Shown here in pieces: positions 6,980 to 7,793 of a stretch of 7,793 bases of DNA; the first letter of the stretch is position 1; each line of letters opens with the position of its first letter. The notes under the pieces were generated by a model that was not told the DNA's origin, did not search any database, and saw only the letters and a list, made by a program, of their open reading frames with translations. Made by a program: the position numbers and the translations under genes. This stretch comes from Glaciimonas sp. (GTDB lineage: Bacteria > Pseudomonadota > Gammaproteobacteria > Burkholderiales > Burkholderiaceae). Location: NCBI GenBank assembly GCA_014377145.1, contig JACMQE010000189.1, positions 1-7,793 on the forward strand. Reading direction: 5' to 3'.

Positions 6980-7014
6980 GTCATTGGAGACAAATTGGAC
7001 AACGACTCATATTA

Positions 7015-7425
7015 ATGGCAAATCTTCAAAAGATCGGCAAGCGTTGGCGTGTCAGAGTTCGTAAGCTAGGCTTTCCTACCGTAAGTGATATGTTTGATAC
7101 AAAAACGCATGCTCAAGAATGGGCATTTAGGGTCGAATTCGACATGCGATCGCTGACATTTCAGGACAACCGTATCATAGCAGGGATGACATTAAGTACT
7201 CTTATCGATCCCCAATAGGGAGATTGGGGAAAAAATCCTTTTGGCAAGAACAAAACTGCGGTATTGGTCGCACTTAAAACCGACTTAGTGATATTTTCTT
7301 GTCCGATCTAACAATAAGCAGGCTAGTAGACTTTATTAAAATGCGCAGCACGGCAAATCCTGCGCGTCCAGCATGGGGATGTTGTAACCATTAGCATTGA
7401 CCCAACTTATTTGACTTCAATCTGA
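7015..7425 (+). pseudogene. Tyrosine recombinase (phage/genomic-island integrase), N-terminal remnant
   Basis: An intact relative of this enzyme would insert a prophage or island at a specific site. From ATG 7015 the frame gives an arm-binding head typical of integrases (GKRWRVRVRKLGFPTVSDMF, then DTKTHAQEWAFRVE), then MTLSTLID, and hits TAG at 7216-7218. The same frame goes on as WGKNPFGKNKTAVLVALKTDL (7225-7287), which fits the start of the core-binding domain. A one-base loss near 7288 then shifts frame to DIFLSDLTISRLVDFIKMRS (about 7291-7350). Another shift near 7366 gives VQHGDVVTISIDPTYLTSI, ending at TGA 7423-7425. Beyond that I cannot follow it, so the catalytic domain (Arg, His and Tyr residues) is absent. 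It is transcribed away from dusA and starts 67 bases from the dusA start, the arrangement described for dusA-targeting integrases. Its hairpin at 7209-7230 (TCCCCAAT/ATTGGGGA) spans the first stop codon. Confidence 0.82.
7209..7230. repeat. 8-bp inverted repeat at the first stop of the integrase relic
   Basis: TCCCCAAT (7209-7216) and ATTGGGGA (7223-7230) pair perfectly around AGGGAG, followed by A residues on the plus strand. On the minus strand no T run follows the stem. It lies inside the decayed reading frame and includes the first base of the TAG codon, so it may be an accident of decay. Confidence 0.35.
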
Positions 7426-7486
7426 AAAACAACAAAACAACGCCCGCATCCTGACACAACAATTCGATGCGTTTTTGTAGCGGTCA

Positions 7487-7793
7487 CTAGCCTGACCTTA
7501 GCACTGTCTCCGCGCTAAGGTCGATATTGGCAATGGTCGGATCGTCGAAGGGTGACGGTGGTGGTGCCTTTGGATTAAAAAGGCTTTCAGCCTGTGAACG
7601 ATAGACAAACGTGCGTTGTTGCTTGTCCCAGGAGCGCATTGACCGTAGGGTGTGGCAAGTTATTCAGATGCCGTTTCAGCATTAGTCGCAGTGGTGCCAC
7701 GTGCGCCATCACCAGATAATTTTGGAGGATAAATTGATTCAATTCTTCCGCCGCACGATGTTTACTGACTAGTTCATCCAGCATCCTGACGAG
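7487..7793 (-). pseudogene. Unrecognised gene, C-terminal part, probably frameshifted and cut by window edge
   Basis: From the right edge the minus strand is open (LVRMLDELVSKHRAAEELN, then QFILQNYLVMAHVAPLRLML), with an internal ATG at 7784, and stops at TGA 7589-7587. In the overlapping frame an ATG at 7639-7637 begins a stretch of 50 codons, RSWDKQQRTFVYRSQAESLF, then NPKAPPPSPFDDP and IDLSAETVLRSG, ending at TAG 7489-7487. That stretch has ordinary protein composition. Skipping one base near 7640 would join the two into one C-terminus. This is an inference: the gene could equally end at 7587. The first part is amphipathic and helix-rich, and the second holds a proline-rich linker. I do not recognise the family. 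It may be the native neighbour of dusA or cargo left from the island. No signal peptide or membrane segment is visible. Confidence 0.4.
7494..7522. repeat. Perfect 9-bp inverted repeat near the end of the unrecognised gene
   Basis: GACCTTAGC (7494-7502) and GCTAAGGTC (7514-7522) pair perfectly around an 11-base loop. It lies between the convergent ends of the integrase relic (plus) and the unrecognised gene (minus), overlapping the last codons of the latter. No T run follows on either strand, so it is not a canonical intrinsic terminator, although the convergent position would suit one. The 7426-7486 stretch beside it shows nothing recognisable. Confidence 0.4.

Noticed and set aside
6978..7064. 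Short leader peptide frame (ATG 6978) overlapping the integrase start
   Set aside because: Only 28 codons, no ribosome binding site, and no conservation can be judged; the integrase frame itself has clear family resemblance.
7015..7793. A second attachment-site copy of the dusA 5' core within the window
   Set aside because: I looked for the complement of the sequence encoding APMMDWTDRHC to the right of the integrase and found only a vague similarity near 7530-7555, which is not enough for a repeat.

Overview
The window looks like a piece of a betaproteobacterial chromosome (order Burkholderiales; the gene order ribB/ribA-like, ribH, nusB, PLP aminotransferase recalls Oxalobacteraceae) undergoing active genome erosion, as in a recently host-restricted symbiont or similar lineage. 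The lineage is inferred from protein resemblance and gene order read by eye. The erosion is seen directly: three neighbouring metabolic genes each carry several inactivating lesions, while the housekeeping genes beside them are open from start to stop.

Layout, right to left, because nearly everything is on the minus strand. At the right edge (7487-7793) lies an unrecognised, apparently frameshifted gene. Then comes the only plus-strand gene, a shattered tyrosine-recombinase (phage/island integrase) relic at 7015-7425. It is divergent from and directly abuts the 5' end of an intact dusA (6947-5880), a known integration site for mobile elements. Downstream of dusA is a spacer with repeats and competing hairpins. 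It leads into the riboflavin/nusB block: ribB with a degenerate RibA-like C-terminal domain (5641-4523), ribH (4344-3856) and nusB (3656-3144). These are intact but separated by unusually roomy gaps of about 180-200 bases without genes.

Downstream, still on the minus strand, is the dead block: a class I/II aminotransferase (2939-1805), a fumarylacetoacetate-hydrolase-family enzyme (1740-1046) and a zeta-class glutathione transferase of the maleylacetoacetate/maleylpyruvate isomerase type (1049-540). The last two would normally act in sequence in aromatic-ring catabolism (tyrosine/homogentisate or gentisate route). The loss therefore looks like decay of a whole catabolic function, not random single hits. 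At the left edge the first 94 codons of an ABC exporter (membrane plus ATPase type) are open and preceded by a good ribosome binding site.

I see no tRNA, rRNA, CRISPR array, complete insertion sequence or FMN riboswitch. No convincing novel multi-gene system is present. The most informative signals are the dusA-associated integrase relic, the slippage-type lesions, the 9-G tract inside dusA and the repeat structures upstream of ribB.
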